Part shown: in pieces, positions 28,301-38,804 of the stretch | How positions within the stretch are numbered: position 1 is the stretch's first letter | Layout of the letters: the number at the start of each line of letters is the position of its first letter | NCBI RefSeq assembly: GCF_029946005.1 | Contig: NZ_JAQSDR010000006.1 | Location: 248,001 to 312,000 of the forward strand | DNA length: 64,000 nucleotides | Reading direction: 5' to 3' | DNA from: Aquabacterium sp. | Lineage (GTDB): Bacteria; Pseudomonadota; Gammaproteobacteria; Burkholderiales; Burkholderiaceae_C | Program-made: the position numbers and the translations under genes | Notes under the pieces: generated by a model | Told to the model about the DNA's origin: nothing | The model's input: only the letters and a program-made list of their open reading frames with translations | The model's database searches: none

Positions 28301-30397
28301 GGCGAGGCCACCATTGCCTTGCCCCTGCCAGACTTCAACGGCACTCTGCGCCTGATGGCCGTGGCCAGCACCGCCGACAGTTATGCCAACGCCGAGGTAG
28401 AGATGGTGGTCGCTGCGCCCATCGTGGCCGAATTGTCCATGCCACGCTTCATTGCCCCTGGCGACACCGCCACGCTGGCCTTGGACGTGACCAACCTCAG
28501 CGGCGCCCCCCAGGAGGTCTCGGTGAAGGCCGAAGCTGGGCAGCCCGTGCGCCTGATCGGCACGCTACCCACGGTGAAGTTGGCCGACAAGCAGCGGACG
28601 GTGATGCGCCTCACGGCCGAGGCCAGCGACGCCTTGGGCCTGGCACCCATCAAGCTGACCATCACGGCGGGCAAGCTCAGCCTGGTGCGTGAAGCGGCCC
28701 TGCAAGTGCAGCCCGCCACGCCCCAGGTCCGCGAGGTCCAGCGGGTGCGGCTCGACCCACAAGGCAGCCACCGCCTGACACCCACGCTGCTGGATGCCCT
28801 GTGGGCGGGGTCTGCCACGGTGGATGTCAGCATCTCCAACCGGCCGCCCATCAATGTGCGCGAGGTGGTGCAGGGCTTGTTGATGTATCCCTATGGCTGC
28901 CTGGAGCAAACCACCAGCAGCGCCTACCCGCTGGTCTTCATTGACGAAGAAGGCGCCAAGGCCGTGGGTTTGAGCCCCTTGTCTCGTGAAGAGCGGGCCA
29001 AGCGGCTGGACACCGCGTTCTCTCGTTTGGCCGGCATGCAGCAGCCCACCGGGGGGTTTGGCCTGTGGTCTACCAGCAGCCCCTATGAGGCCTGGTTGAG
29101 CGCCTATGCCACGGGCTTTTTGCAGGATGCCGCAGATGCAGGATTCGCAGTGCCGGACACGCTGCGCCAGCGTGCACTGGCCTCATTGCTGGAGCAGTTC
29201 CAACGGGCGCCTGGCTTGCAGACCAAGCCACCTGCCGTGCTGTCGCGCGATGCCAATGGCCTGCTGCGCGACTACCGTGAAATCGAGGCACTTCGCATGG
29301 CGCACCAGCGTTTGGCCGAGGCTGCGCACGAGGGCTACATCCTGGCGCGTGATCAGAAGGCGCCGCTGGCCACTTTGCGCACCCTGCACGACGACTACCG
29401 CGGCAATGCGCGCTCACCCCTCCCCCTGGTCCACCTGGGCCTGGCCCTCAAACTGATGGGCGATGAAGCCCGCGCCAAGGTGGCTTTCGACGAAGCCATG
29501 AGGCTCGGCTACGGCATTCAGCAGACCAGAGAGGGCTGGTACGACTGGCTGGGCGACTACGGCTCCGAGGTGCGCGACACCGCCCTGGCCTATGCCATGC
29601 TGGTCCGCCACAAGGTCAATCACCCGCAGCGCGAAAATCTGCTGGTGCGATTGGTCGGTCGCTTCGGCCAACGGCAGTACTACTCCACGCAAGAGCGCCT
29701 GGCTTTGTTCCTGGCGGCCCGCGCGGCTGGCGGCGATGCAACCCAGGCTTGGCAAGGCAGCATCAAGGTCGGCAACCGCACCGAGGCCATCAATGCCAAG
29801 GGCACCGAGCGGCGCAGCTTCGACGTCACCGCGCTCAAACGGGGCATCAGCCTGACCAGCACCGGCACCCAACCGCTGTTCGTCGAGGTCATCTCGCAGG
29901 GCTACCCGGTCAAGCCATTGGCCGCCCGCGACGACAGCATCGTCCTGGACCGCAGTTGGTGGAGCACCGACGGCAAAAGCATCACCACCCGCCAGTTCAA
30001 GACGGGCGAGATGTTCATTGTTCGCCTGCGCGTGCAAGCCAAGCAGCACATCAAGGATGGGCTGGTGGTCGACCGCATCCCCGCTGGTTTCGAAATCGAG
30101 AACCTGAACATCAGCCAAGGCACGCAAGCCAAGGACTACGCGGTTGAAGGCGTTAACCTGGCGGCCGCGATGGACAGCAAACGCATCCAGCACGTCGAGT
30201 TCAGGGACGACCGTTTCGTCGTTGCGGCAGACCTGGACAACAACCGTCAGGACTTCTTCTACCTGGTGCGCGCGGTCACGCCGGGCAAGTTCGTGGTGCC
30301 CGCGACCTTTGCCGAGGACATGTACCGACCCGAATTGCGGGGCGTGGGCAAGGCGGAACCTGACATCACCGTGCAGGATCCTCGGCAATCGCCATGA
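25331..30397 (+). CDS. Bacterial alpha-2-macroglobulin lipoprotein (YfhM/ECAM-like)
   Basis: The 1688-residue protein is presumably a protease trap anchored facing the periplasm. The signal MLKWLRLALMLVLSVLVTAC has a lipobox with Cys20. MG-type domains follow (SLFVYSGRDIYRPGEQFNVS is the MG3/4 signature). The thioester motif CLEQ is at 1190-1193 in YPYGCLEQTTSSAYPL, then a terpenoid-toroid domain and the C-terminal receptor-like domain. An Asp/Glu/Gly-rich stretch near 203-223 (EEGSDDEGESEGGADDD) is an unusual insert. The ATG at 25331 has GGGGAGA before it. The stop overlaps pbpC by 4 bases; A2M-PBP1C pairing is conserved and suggests wall repair after protease attack. Confidence 0.95.
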   Translation: MLKWLRLALMLVLSVLVTACVDGWLKQKPATASSVAVNDPQEFTLADCKPRMLDGSPAVAVMFTQPLARSQDFSRSIKAFERAEGESEDEARPLKGRWVLGDNPRVLYLPYALPAKLYRIELTADVASQSGRKLPAAVQCKVTSEAMPESYYFASRGVVLPAGQNGGLPVVSVNTPEVDVQFLRIEQKSLPAFLEQVGGRRVREHEEGSDDEGESEGGADDDYRQSSHLKGTVAGYYLDQLRESATSVYMSRFTTDPRKNRRNVNFLPVEKIKELQEPGVYVAVMNAPGRFGWDYQVTYFYVTDIGLHVRRHSGQTDAFATSLKSGEALSGIDVSVIDDSGKAMAQAKTDRDGHAVFQGSLGKARAVLARRGKELSVQALHDPALDLSEFDVAGHPSRNVSLFVYSGRDIYRPGEQFNVSILARDADGKPLPTTAAGAPAPLTLTLKQPNGEKVQTLIVRPQDKGTAYYQQALTLGANAPTGKWLVEVKTDPGAKRADAQWSFQVEEFLPERMKLNLKAPEEALEGDGSLSVRVEGDYLYGAPAAGNRLLGSAVTERLRNPLPQAWPGFIFGDVNDDKVKKRQDLGEVALDEQGHAEVSVPMEMDGRQSPMNVRASFSLLETGGRPVVRSLERTWWPAPTLVGLRPLFDRDVAQEGGLAEFELIRTDASGKFVPAKAIAIKLIREDRQWYWRYDDNRGWNSGYNVEEELLEARTVTLKSRQKISLPVQYGSYRLELHDAETGQTARYKFYAGWGAQDADDIGNRPDRVQLKLEGAPYKPGDAARLTITPPHDGQALVTVEGDRVLYQRRVEVSTRGTTIEIPVDPSWNRHDLYIGVVTFRPGSEGDRVTPARALGLVHLPLSRQARTLKLSMTAPAKTQPEVKVPVKVRLTDAAGNPFKAGPAMVTLSAVDVGILNITRFATPDPADFFFGKHRYDADVLDLYGKLIEKMEGTMAKQRFGGDASKRDTQSMPRKVKLVDLFSGPVMLDAQGEATIALPLPDFNGTLRLMAVASTADSYANAEVEMVVAAPIVAELSMPRFIAPGDTATLALDVTNLSGAPQEVSVKAEAGQPVRLIGTLPTVKLADKQRTVMRLTAEASDALGLAPIKLTITAGKLSLVREAALQVQPATPQVREVQRVRLDPQGSHRLTPTLLDALWAGSATVDVSISNRPPINVREVVQGLLMYPYGCLEQTTSSAYPLVFIDEEGAKAVGLSPLSREERAKRLDTAFSRLAGMQQPTGGFGLWSTSSPYEAWLSAYATGFLQDAADAGFAVPDTLRQRALASLLEQFQRAPGLQTKPPAVLSRDANGLLRDYREIEALRMAHQRLAEAAHEGYILARDQKAPLATLRTLHDDYRGNARSPLPLVHLGLALKLMGDEARAKVAFDEAMRLGYGIQQTREGWYDWLGDYGSEVRDTALAYAMLVRHKVNHPQRENLLVRLVGRFGQRQYYSTQERLALFLAARAAGGDATQAWQGSIKVGNRTEAINAKGTERRSFDVTALKRGISLTSTGTQPLFVEVISQGYPVKPLAARDDSIVLDRSWWSTDGKSITTRQFKTGEMFIVRLRVQAKQHIKDGLVVDRIPAGFEIENLNISQGTQAKDYAVEGVNLAAAMDSKRIQHVEFRDDRFVVAADLDNNRQDFFYLVRAVTPGKFVVPATFAEDMYRPELRGVGKAEPDITVQDPRQSP

Positions 30398-32742
30398 GCG
30401 CACGGCGGCGCCTGGGCATCCAGCGGGCAGCCTGGGCGGCACTCGCGCTGATCCTGTCTTTGGGGCTGCTTGACCGCTTGTTCCCCTTGCCCCTCAGTGG
30501 CGCCTCGGGAGGTTCGCTGGTGGTGGTGGCCAACGATGGCACGCCCTTGCGCGTCTGGCCCAGCCGGGATGGCGCGCTGCGCCAACAGGTCACCTTGAAA
30601 GAGGTGTCCCCTTTGTACCTGCAAGCCTTGCTGCGCTACGAAGACCACTGGTTCTACTGGCACCCTGGCGTCAATCCCTGGGCCATGGCCCGGGCGGCCT
30701 GGCAATGGGGGCGGCATGGGCGAATTGTTTCGGGCGGCTCCACCTTGACGATGCAAGTGGCCCGCATCATCGACCCAGCCCTGGCGCAGAGCGGACAGCG
30801 CAGCTTGCGCGCCAAGTTGCGCCAGATCGCCCGTGCCCTCCAGCTGGAAGTGCATTTGAGCAAATCAGAGATCCTGGCCCTGTATGTCAACCACGCGCCC
30901 ATGGGCGGGCAGGTGGAAGGGGTGGAGATGGCCAGCCGGGCCTACCTGGGCAAAGGCTGCGCTCAGCTCAGCCCCGCGGAAGCGGCACTGTTGGTGGCCT
31001 TGCCGCAAACACCCTCCAGGCTGCGCCCCGACCGCGCGCCCGGCCTGGCCCAATCCGCACGCGACAAGGTCTTGCGGCGCATGGAGAGCAGCCAGGCGTG
31101 GTCCAGCGCGACCGTGAATGACGCCCGGCTTGAACGGGTCTTCGCGCCTCCGCTGCGTGCGCGTTGGCTGGCACCCCTGGCCGCAGAGCGGCTGCGCAGC
31201 GAGCACAGGCATGCGCGAAACGCCCGGCCCGCCGTCATCCGCAGCAACCTGGACCCGGGCATTCAAATGAGCCTGGAACGTGTCCTGCTGGACCGACTGA
31301 CCAGCCTGCCCGACAAGGTGTCCATCGCGGCGCTGGTGGTCGAGAACGACAGCCTGGCGGTTCGCGGCTACGCGGGATCGGCTGACTTCACCGACAACCT
31401 GCGCTCGGCCCATGTGGACATGGTGCGCGGCGTGCGTTCCCCCGGATCTACGCTGAAGCCCTTTCTGTACGCGATGGCGCTCGACGATGGTTTGGTGCAT
31501 TCCGAGAGCCTGCTGATCGATGCCCCGCAAAACTTTGGCGGCTATGCCCCGGGTAATTTCCAAGCGTCTTTCAGCGGTGCCGTGAGCGTGAGCGATGCCT
31601 TGCAACGCTCACTCAACGTGCCCGCCGTGGACCTGCTCGAACGCATTGGCCCCGCTCGTTTCGCCGCGCATTTGCGGCAAGCGGGGGTCAAGCTTCGGAT
31701 GCCTTCCGGCGCGGACCCCAACCTCAGCATCATCCTGGGCGGCGCGGGCACCACGCTGGAAGAACTGGTGGGCGCCTACACCGCCTTGGCGCGCGGCGGC
31801 GTGGCTGGCCAGCCCCGGCTCACGCCCGACTCGCCCCTGGTGGAAACACGTTTGATGAGCCCTGGCGCGGCCTTCATTGTTCGGGAGATTCTGGAGAACG
31901 GCGGGCGGCCCGATGCACCGTTCAGAGAATCAAGCGACCGCATCGCCTGGAAAACCGGCACCAGCTTCGGTTTCAGAGACGCCTGGGCCGTGGGCGTCAC
32001 CGATCGCTACACCGTGGGGGTGTGGGTAGGGCGCCCAGATGGCACGCCCAATCCGGGCCATTTTGGTGCCAACACCTCGGCCCCACTGGTGAAAGACCTG
32101 CTGAAGGCCCTGGGCCCGACGGCCACCAAGCCGCGCACGGTGCCAGCCCAAGTGCACACCGCCGACATCTGCTGGCCGCTGGGCCTTTCAAGCAGCGCCA
32201 CGCCCGCCGATCAGTGCCGTGTTCGCCGCACGGCCTGGACGCTGGAGGGCGCCACGCCCCCCACCTTGCCCGACCGGGTGCAAGGCTCAGGCCTGCTTGA
32301 CGTGGGCTGGGTCGATCCGGTGCACGGGCGACGCTGGCGCCCTGGCTGCGCACCCGCCCACGTCAAGCTCGAACGCACCGAGTTCGCCCGCTGGCCCACC
32401 TTGCTGCAGCCCTGGATCGGCAAGGACATGCGCAGCCCGGTCGAGAACCTGCCGTGGTCGCCAGCGTGCGGGTCGACGGGATGGCGTCACACCTTGCATG
32501 TGGCTGGCATCGAGCCGGGCAGCGTGCTGCGCCCCACCCCGGGACAAAAAAAGCTGACGTTTCGCGTGCAGGCCATTGGCACCCGCGAGCCCGTGACCTG
32601 GTTGCTCGATGGCCTGATCGTCGGGGCTACCAGTGCCGACAGCACCGCACTGCAAGTGACGCTGGATCGCGCGGGTGAGCACGCGCTGACCGCGCTGGAC
32701 ACGCAAGGCCGCTTCGAGCGTGTGCCGTTCAGCGTGCGCTAA
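30394..32742 (+). CDS. pbpC: Penicillin-binding protein 1C
   Basis: The 782-residue class A PBP has a short cytoplasmic tail, a TM ([19 protein letters not shown]) and a GT51 domain with Glu83 in [13 protein letters not shown] and [13 protein letters not shown]. The transpeptidase has SxxK (Ser352-Lys355 in GSTLKPF), a SLN motif (in [11 protein letters not shown]) and KTG (520-522). The C-terminus carries the PBP1C-specific BiPBP_C domain (from about residue 690). It is translationally coupled to the upstream alpha-2-macroglobulin gene through an ATGA overlap. Its TAA overlaps the stop of convergent upp by 2 bases. PBP1C of E. coli is a transglycosylase with no essential role. Confidence 0.96.
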   Translation: MSARRRLGIQRAAWAALALILSLGLLDRLFPLPLSGASGGSLVVVANDGTPLRVWPSRDGALRQQVTLKEVSPLYLQALLRYEDHWFYWHPGVNPWAMARAAWQWGRHGRIVSGGSTLTMQVARIIDPALAQSGQRSLRAKLRQIARALQLEVHLSKSEILALYVNHAPMGGQVEGVEMASRAYLGKGCAQLSPAEAALLVALPQTPSRLRPDRAPGLAQSARDKVLRRMESSQAWSSATVNDARLERVFAPPLRARWLAPLAAERLRSEHRHARNARPAVIRSNLDPGIQMSLERVLLDRLTSLPDKVSIAALVVENDSLAVRGYAGSADFTDNLRSAHVDMVRGVRSPGSTLKPFLYAMALDDGLVHSESLLIDAPQNFGGYAPGNFQASFSGAVSVSDALQRSLNVPAVDLLERIGPARFAAHLRQAGVKLRMPSGADPNLSIILGGAGTTLEELVGAYTALARGGVAGQPRLTPDSPLVETRLMSPGAAFIVREILENGGRPDAPFRESSDRIAWKTGTSFGFRDAWAVGVTDRYTVGVWVGRPDGTPNPGHFGANTSAPLVKDLLKALGPTATKPRTVPAQVHTADICWPLGLSSSATPADQCRVRRTAWTLEGATPPTLPDRVQGSGLLDVGWVDPVHGRRWRPGCAPAHVKLERTEFARWPTLLQPWIGKDMRSPVENLPWSPACGSTGWRHTLHVAGIEPGSVLRPTPGQKKLTFRVQAIGTREPVTWLLDGLIVGATSADSTALQVTLDRAGEHALTALDTQGRFERVPFSVR

Positions 32743-33380
32743 ACGGTGCCGAAAATGCGGTCTCCGGCATCGCCCAGGCCGGGCACGATGTAGCCGTGGT
32801 CGTTGAGGTGGCTGTCCAGCGAGGCGGTGATGATGGGCACGTCTGGGTGGTGCTTGAGCATGTTGGCCACGCCTTCCGGTGCGGTCAGCAGGCACAGCAG
32901 CTTGATGCTGGGGCAACCACATTCCTTGATGCGGTCAATCGCGGCCACGGCGGAGTTGCCGGTGGCCAGCATGGGATCGACCACGATGACTTGCCGCTCG
33001 GCGATGTCGGTGGGCACCTTGAAGTAGTACTCCACCGGTTCCAGGGTGCCAGGGTCGCGGTACAGGCCAATGTGGCCGACACGGGCCAGCGGTAGCAGGG
33101 AGAGCAGGCCATCGACCATGCCGTTGCCCGCGCGCAGGATGGACACCAAACACAGCTTCTTGCCGCTGATCACAGGTGAGTCAAAGGTGGTGATGGGGGT
33201 GGTGGTGGACAGCAGCTCGGTGGGCAGGTCGCGCGTGGCTTCGTACGCCAACATCTGGCTGACTTCACGCAGCAGGCTGCGAAAGCTCTCGGTGTTGGTG
33301 TCCTTGTTGCGCAGCCAGGTCAGTTTGTGCTGCACCAGGGGGTGATCGATGACAAGGAGGTTAGGGAAGTCGTGGGCCAT
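32739..33380 (-). CDS. upp: Uracil phosphoribosyltransferase
   Basis: Upp converts uracil and PRPP to UMP. The 213-residue protein has [16 protein letters not shown], the PRPP-binding [11 protein letters not shown] and a C-terminal [15 protein letters not shown]. In its usual setting it is a salvage enzyme. Here it is the third gene of a tight minus-strand operon behind a GTP-cyclohydrolase-II-like gene and URC4, in which the UPRT (URC6) is the first enzyme of uracil catabolism. So it may serve both roles. Its start is 9 bases after the URC4 stop. No dedicated terminator is visible because the gene ends inside the pbpC stop. Confidence 0.96.
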   Translation of the reverse strand: MAHDFPNLLVIDHPLVQHKLTWLRNKDTNTESFRSLLREVSQMLAYEATRDLPTELLSTTTPITTFDSPVISGKKLCLVSILRAGNGMVDGLLSLLPLARVGHIGLYRDPGTLEPVEYYFKVPTDIAERQVIVVDPMLATGNSAVAAIDRIKECGCPSIKLLCLLTAPEGVANMLKHHPDVPIITASLDSHLNDHGYIVPGLGDAGDRIFGTV

Positions 33381-33389
33381 GTCTAGTCC

Positions 33390-34672
33390 TTAAAAAACGG
33401 TGCCGTCGCTTTCGATGTGCACTGGCGGCACACCGCCGGGGCGCTTGGCCTGGGCAATTTTGCGCCCTGCCGCCCAGGTGCCGCCTTCCAGCACACGCGC
33501 CAAGGGGAATTGCTCCAGGCTCAGGCCCAATTCGCCGCGCACTGCTTCGGCCAGGTGGTCGAGCACAGCCACGGTCAGGGCGCGCCACTCCACGATGGGT
33601 TCGGCATCGACGGTCCAGCGCTGGGTGTGGAAGGACCGGTCGCGGGCCTGCAGAACACCCAGGTCCAGCAACAGGCCGCCGTTGCGGTATTCGGGCAGGC
33701 CGGTCAATTCGTCCAGGTCGGTGATGGTCAGGCCGGCGTCTTCCAGAGGCTCCAGCAGGGAGTAGGTCAACCATTGGCTGAGTTTGTGGAAGGGCACCCA
33801 GCCGTCAGGGGCCTGAGGGTGGCGCCAGCAATCGCCCAGGTTGACACCGTTCAATTGATGGCGACCAGACCAGATGTCACCCAGGGTGTTGAGCAGCACG
33901 GCCAGCACGGCCGAGGCCTTGATTTTGCCGGTGGGTGCATGGCGGAACAGCGTATCGACCAAATGGCCCGGACGCAGCAGGCCCGGCGCATCAGGGCGGC
34001 CGTAGACATCGGGGTGCTGCTCCAGCGCCAGCGAGAGGCGGCGCAGCAGGTCGGCTCGCCCTTCCAATCCGACCAGGGGGTTGTCGGTGCGCACCTGCAA
34101 GGCGCGCCCCACCGCCTGCGCGTCTACCTGGGCCAAGGCCTGGGCATCGGAGCGGGTCGGGTGCAGCGGGCTGCTGGACAAGGCGCCTTTGGCCCACCAC
34201 CGCAAACTGGCCACGCCCAGGCCTTCGGATCGGGTCAAGGTTTGGCCCGTTTCCACGTCGGCATAGCCCCAGGCGGCCCCGGCACCGGCATCCAGCAAGA
34301 CACTGATGACGACCAGGTCGACCCTGGCCCGAGCGCGCTCCAGGCGCGCCGAGTGGTCGTCCAGCCCATGCTGATGGGCCACCATGGCCCAGCGGTCCAG
34401 GCCACCCGCTTCGAAGTGTCGCCATCGGCTGTGGTAGGGCACCTGCAGATCCGGGTAACGCTCTCGGATCACCCCGGCCACGTAAGCGGCGGCCACTTCC
34501 ACCCGCTCAGGATGCCAGGTGAAATGGGCGGATTGCCCGGCCTGGGCCAGCGCCATCAAGGCGGAGGCACTGCGCCGAACCGCCTGGGCGGTCAACAATG
34601 AGTCGGGCGTGAGCAAGGGCGGGAGGCCCCCCTGTTCTGCCACTCGCCCAGGTGCTTTCATGTTCATGACGG

Positions 34673-34676
<4 letters not shown>
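33390..34676 (-). CDS. URC4/Urg3-family protein (DUF1688), uracil catabolism
   Basis: The 428-residue cytoplasmic protein has no TM or signal. Recognisable stretches are VPYHSRWRHFEAGGLDRW (about 79-96), VDLVVISVLLDAGAGAAW, NGVNLGDCW, WVPFHKLSQWLTYSLLEP and PEYRNGGLLLDLG. All are typical of the URC4/urg3 family, required for uracil degradation by the URC pathway of yeasts such as Lachancea kluyveri. The reaction catalysed is not well defined. The ATG overlaps the stop of the upstream GTP-cyclohydrolase-II-like gene by 4 bases, and upp follows after 9 bases. The gene set URC1-URC4-UPRT is the supporting context. Confidence 0.88.
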
Positions 34677-35920
<1,244 letters not shown>

Positions 35921-36121
35921 GAACGTGGTCTCCAGCGGTGGTGGCGCCGTCGATGTGCGGTGCCTGGTTCAAACCATAGCGAGTTACGTGCCAGCATGCT
36001 GTGACCGATTGCCGACACAAGCCCGAAATTGAACTTCCGCCCACGATCAATCACGGCGAATGAGGTTGTTCAAGGGGCCCTATGATGCGGATCTGTTCAG
36101 TCCATCACCTTTCGTGACCGC

Positions 36122-36751
36122 ATGACTCCTCTGCCACCAATCACCCAGGCGCTGTTGCTCATCAACGTCGCGCTGTTCTGCATTGACGAAGCCTTGGGAC
36201 ATGTTTTGTCCTACTGGCTGGCCCTGTGGCCGCTGGAGTCGTCCCAGTTCTACCCCTGGCAGGTGGTGAGCTACGGCTTCATGCACGGCTCGTTCACCCA
36301 CCTGTTCTTCAACATGATGGGCATCTGGATGTTCGGAGCCGAACTGGAGCGGGTCTGGGGGCCCAAGCGCTACATACAGTTCATGCTGGCCAGCATCTTC
36401 ACGGCGGCCTTGACGCAATTGCTGATGACAGAACTGAACGGCTCGATGGCGCCCACGGTGGGCATCTCGGGGGGCTTGTTCGGCCTGCTGCTGGCCTTCG
36501 GGATGATGTTCCCCAACCGCATCATCGTGCCCCTGATCCCGCCCATTCCGATGAAGGCCAAGTACTTCGTCGCCCTGTTCGGTGGCCTGGAGTTGCTGTT
36601 TGGCGTAACAGGCACGCAGGCCGGTGTGGCGCACTTTGCGCACCTGGGCGGCATGCTGGGTGGCTGGCTGATGATCCGCTACTGGCGAGGCCAACCGCCC
36701 TTCCCGCCCAAGCGCCGAGGTGGCACGCCACCCGGCCGAAAAACTCACTGA
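36122..36751 (+). CDS. Rhomboid-family intramembrane serine protease
   Basis: The 209-residue, six-TM protein has all core signatures: WQVVSYGFMHGSFTHLFFNM (L1 loop and TM2 with HxxxHxxxN), ELERVWG, the catalytic Ser116 in GISGGLFG and the catalytic His174 in HFAHLGGMLGGW. The substrate is unknown. The C-terminal tail is basic (RYWRGQPPFPPKRRGG). No strong ribosome-binding site precedes the ATG. Its last 7 bases overlap the end of the convergent EamA gene. Confidence 0.95.
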   Translation: MTPLPPITQALLLINVALFCIDEALGHVLSYWLALWPLESSQFYPWQVVSYGFMHGSFTHLFFNMMGIWMFGAELERVWGPKRYIQFMLASIFTAALTQLLMTELNGSMAPTVGISGGLFGLLLAFGMMFPNRIIVPLIPPIPMKAKYFVALFGGLELLFGVTGTQAGVAHFAHLGGMLGGWLMIRYWRGQPPFPPKRRGGTPPGRKTH

Positions 36752-37704
36752 ACTGATCGCTTTGATGACGACAGCGCGATGCCCGCCACGATGAGCAGCA
36801 AAGCGCAGGGGTGGTACCAGCGAGGGTGTTGCCCCAGCAAAACGTAAGCCCACACGGCGGCGAAGATCGGGGTGAGGTTGATGAAGAAAGCCGCCAGGGT
36901 GGGGCCCACGGCTTGCACCCCCAGGCCCCAACACCGGTAAGCCACGATCGATGGCCCCAAGGCCACGAAAACCAGGCCCACGGCCAGCCTCATCAAGGGC
37001 GGCCAGGCATTGATGGCCTCAATGGCCGACGCCACCGGAACGGGTGCCGAGGCCGTGGGCACCGCCCATTCCAGCGCACTGCACAGCACGGCCCACCCCA
37101 GACCAAACAACACTTGCAGCCACAGGAACTCGGCCCAGCTCCAGGCTGGTCGTTGGTCGCCAGTCATGGACTGCGGGGGCCTGGCCAGCAACCAGCTGTA
37201 GAAAGCCCAGGCCAGGCTGGCCAGCAACATCAACAAGTCGCCCGGCACCAACTGCACCTGCAGCAAGGTGTGCCACTGGCCTTGCGCAATGACCAGCACC
37301 ACCCCCATTGTGGACAGGGCTGCACCGCCCCACTGCCGACCACTGATGGGCTGGCCAAAGCACGCCGCTCCCACCAGCATCATCCACACCGGGATGCTGG
37401 CGCCGATCAGCGTGACATTCAAGGGCGAAGAGGTTTGCAGCGCCAGATACTGCAGGGCGTTGTAGGTGCCCACGCCCAAGGCCCCGATCAAGGCGAGGTA
37501 GCGCCACCGGGCACGCACTTGATCGGGTCGGCGCCAGACCTTCAAGGCCATGGGCGCCATCAGCGCCGCCACCAGGGCCCATCGCACGGCGTTCATCTGC
37601 ACGGGGGGCATCAGCCCGACCAGCAAGCGGCCCACCACGGCATTGCCTGCCCACATGATCGGCGGCAGGGTCAGGAACAACAGCGTGCGGGCGTCGAATT
37701 TCAA
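36745..37704 (-). CDS. EamA/DMT-superfamily transporter
   Basis: The 319-residue protein has ten hydrophobic helices in two EamA repeats. The first opens LLFLTLPPIMWAGNAVVGRL; the second contains VFVALGPSIVAYRCWGLGVQ and FFINLTPIFAAVWAYVLLGQ. DMT exporters of this type move amino acids or other small metabolites, but the substrate cannot be read from the sequence. The likely start is a TTG at 37704 with GGTGG about 6 bases upstream; the first ATG would remove most of TM1. A GC-rich inverted repeat (37705-37711 with 37724-37730) lies over this ribosome-binding region. Confidence 0.92.
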   Translation of the reverse strand: MKFDARTLLFLTLPPIMWAGNAVVGRLLVGLMPPVQMNAVRWALVAALMAPMALKVWRRPDQVRARWRYLALIGALGVGTYNALQYLALQTSSPLNVTLIGASIPVWMMLVGAACFGQPISGRQWGGAALSTMGVVLVIAQGQWHTLLQVQLVPGDLLMLLASLAWAFYSWLLARPPQSMTGDQRPAWSWAEFLWLQVLFGLGWAVLCSALEWAVPTASAPVPVASAIEAINAWPPLMRLAVGLVFVALGPSIVAYRCWGLGVQAVGPTLAAFFINLTPIFAAVWAYVLLGQHPRWYHPCALLLIVAGIALSSSKRSVQ

Positions 37705-37744
37705 GGCGGGCCACCAAGGGGTAGCCCGCCATTAGATCAGAGCA

Positions 37745-38677
37745 TCAGGCTTGACGACGACGGCGCATGACCATCGGGACCAGCGCCAGGCCCGCCAGCG
37801 TCAAGGCCCAGGCCGAGGGCTCCGGCACGGCGGACAAGGCCGTCAATCCGATGATGGAACTCACCGGTGCGCCCGCCACACCGAACTCGCCGATCCAGGT
37901 GGCCAGGTTGCCACCCGGCGTCAACGAGATCGAATACAAACCGGTTTCGCCCGTGTCGCCATTGGTCAGCGCGGCAAAGGCCTTGCCCGACATGGTGATG
38001 TCAAAGCCAGCCACCGCGCTGGTGTTCACGCCCAAAGAGCCAATCAGTGTCTGGACACCGCTGGTGGGCAGGCCCTGCTGGTACAGGCTGTCCGACGCTG
38101 CATCAATGCCATAGAGCGCGGTGCCGGTGGCCGGGTTGGTGTCATTGTTGGCATAGGCCGAGGCCACGATCTGCAAGGTGCCACCACGGATGGTGTTGTC
38201 GGTGATCACCTTGCCAGCGTTCGGACCGCTCACCGCGATGCGCAGGTTCTCGGAGGCATTGCTGACCACGCGCAGCGAAGGCGCACCGCTGAGGTCGGCC
38301 ACCGGGTTGAAGTCAAACCCGAAGGCCGTGCCACGCAGGCCGGTGAAGGTGTCACTGGTGTCGGAGGCATCGGCGGAGAGCGAGGCCACCAGGCTGGCCA
38401 CGCCCGTGCTGGCATTCACGGTGTACAGGGTGCTGTTGGTGCCCAGCGCATAGACGACGCCGGTCGTGGGCCGCAGGTCAATGGCCCGCAAACGGTCATT
38501 GCCAATGAGGCCCGAGATGGTGGTGAGGCTGCCCATTGATGGCGCAGCCGTGTCGAAGTTGAAGAGCTTCTGGTCCGAGGTCAGGGCCAGCATGGATTCG
38601 GCCAACGCCGCCTGCCCAACAAAGGCGGACGACAGGAACACGGCGGCCGACGCCGTCAGCTTTGATTTCAATTTCAT
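37745..38677 (-). CDS. Secreted DUF4394 beta-propeller protein with PEP-CTERM sorting signal
   Basis: The 310-residue protein has a signal peptide (KLTASAAVFLSSAFVGQAALA), then repeats such as GLIGNDRLRAIDLRPTTGVV, LYTVNASTGVASLVASL and GTAFGFDFNPVAD, the DUF4394 pattern. The C-terminus is a full PEP-CTERM signal: VPEPSAWAL from residue 284, a TM helix (TLAGLALVPMVM) and a basic cap RRRRQA. PEP-CTERM proteins are processed by exosortase and linked to exopolysaccharide or floc formation. No exosortase or EPS gene is in the window. GGAG precedes the ATG. Upstream bases 38678-38804 hold no gene. Confidence 0.92.
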   Translation of the reverse strand: MKLKSKLTASAAVFLSSAFVGQAALAESMLALTSDQKLFNFDTAAPSMGSLTTISGLIGNDRLRAIDLRPTTGVVYALGTNSTLYTVNASTGVASLVASLSADASDTSDTFTGLRGTAFGFDFNPVADLSGAPSLRVVSNASENLRIAVSGPNAGKVITDNTIRGGTLQIVASAYANNDTNPATGTALYGIDAASDSLYQQGLPTSGVQTLIGSLGVNTSAVAGFDITMSGKAFAALTNGDTGETGLYSISLTPGGNLATWIGEFGVAGAPVSSIIGLTALSAVPEPSAWALTLAGLALVPMVMRRRRQA

Positions 38678-38804
38678 GGTGATTCACTCCTAGCTGTGTT
38701 GCAAAGGTCGGCCGATGTCATGGAATATCGGACCGACCAGAGAACTGGCCACGAGGACGCCAAACAGATGCAAAAGCGTGACTTTTTTTGCACCTACCCC
38801 ATGT

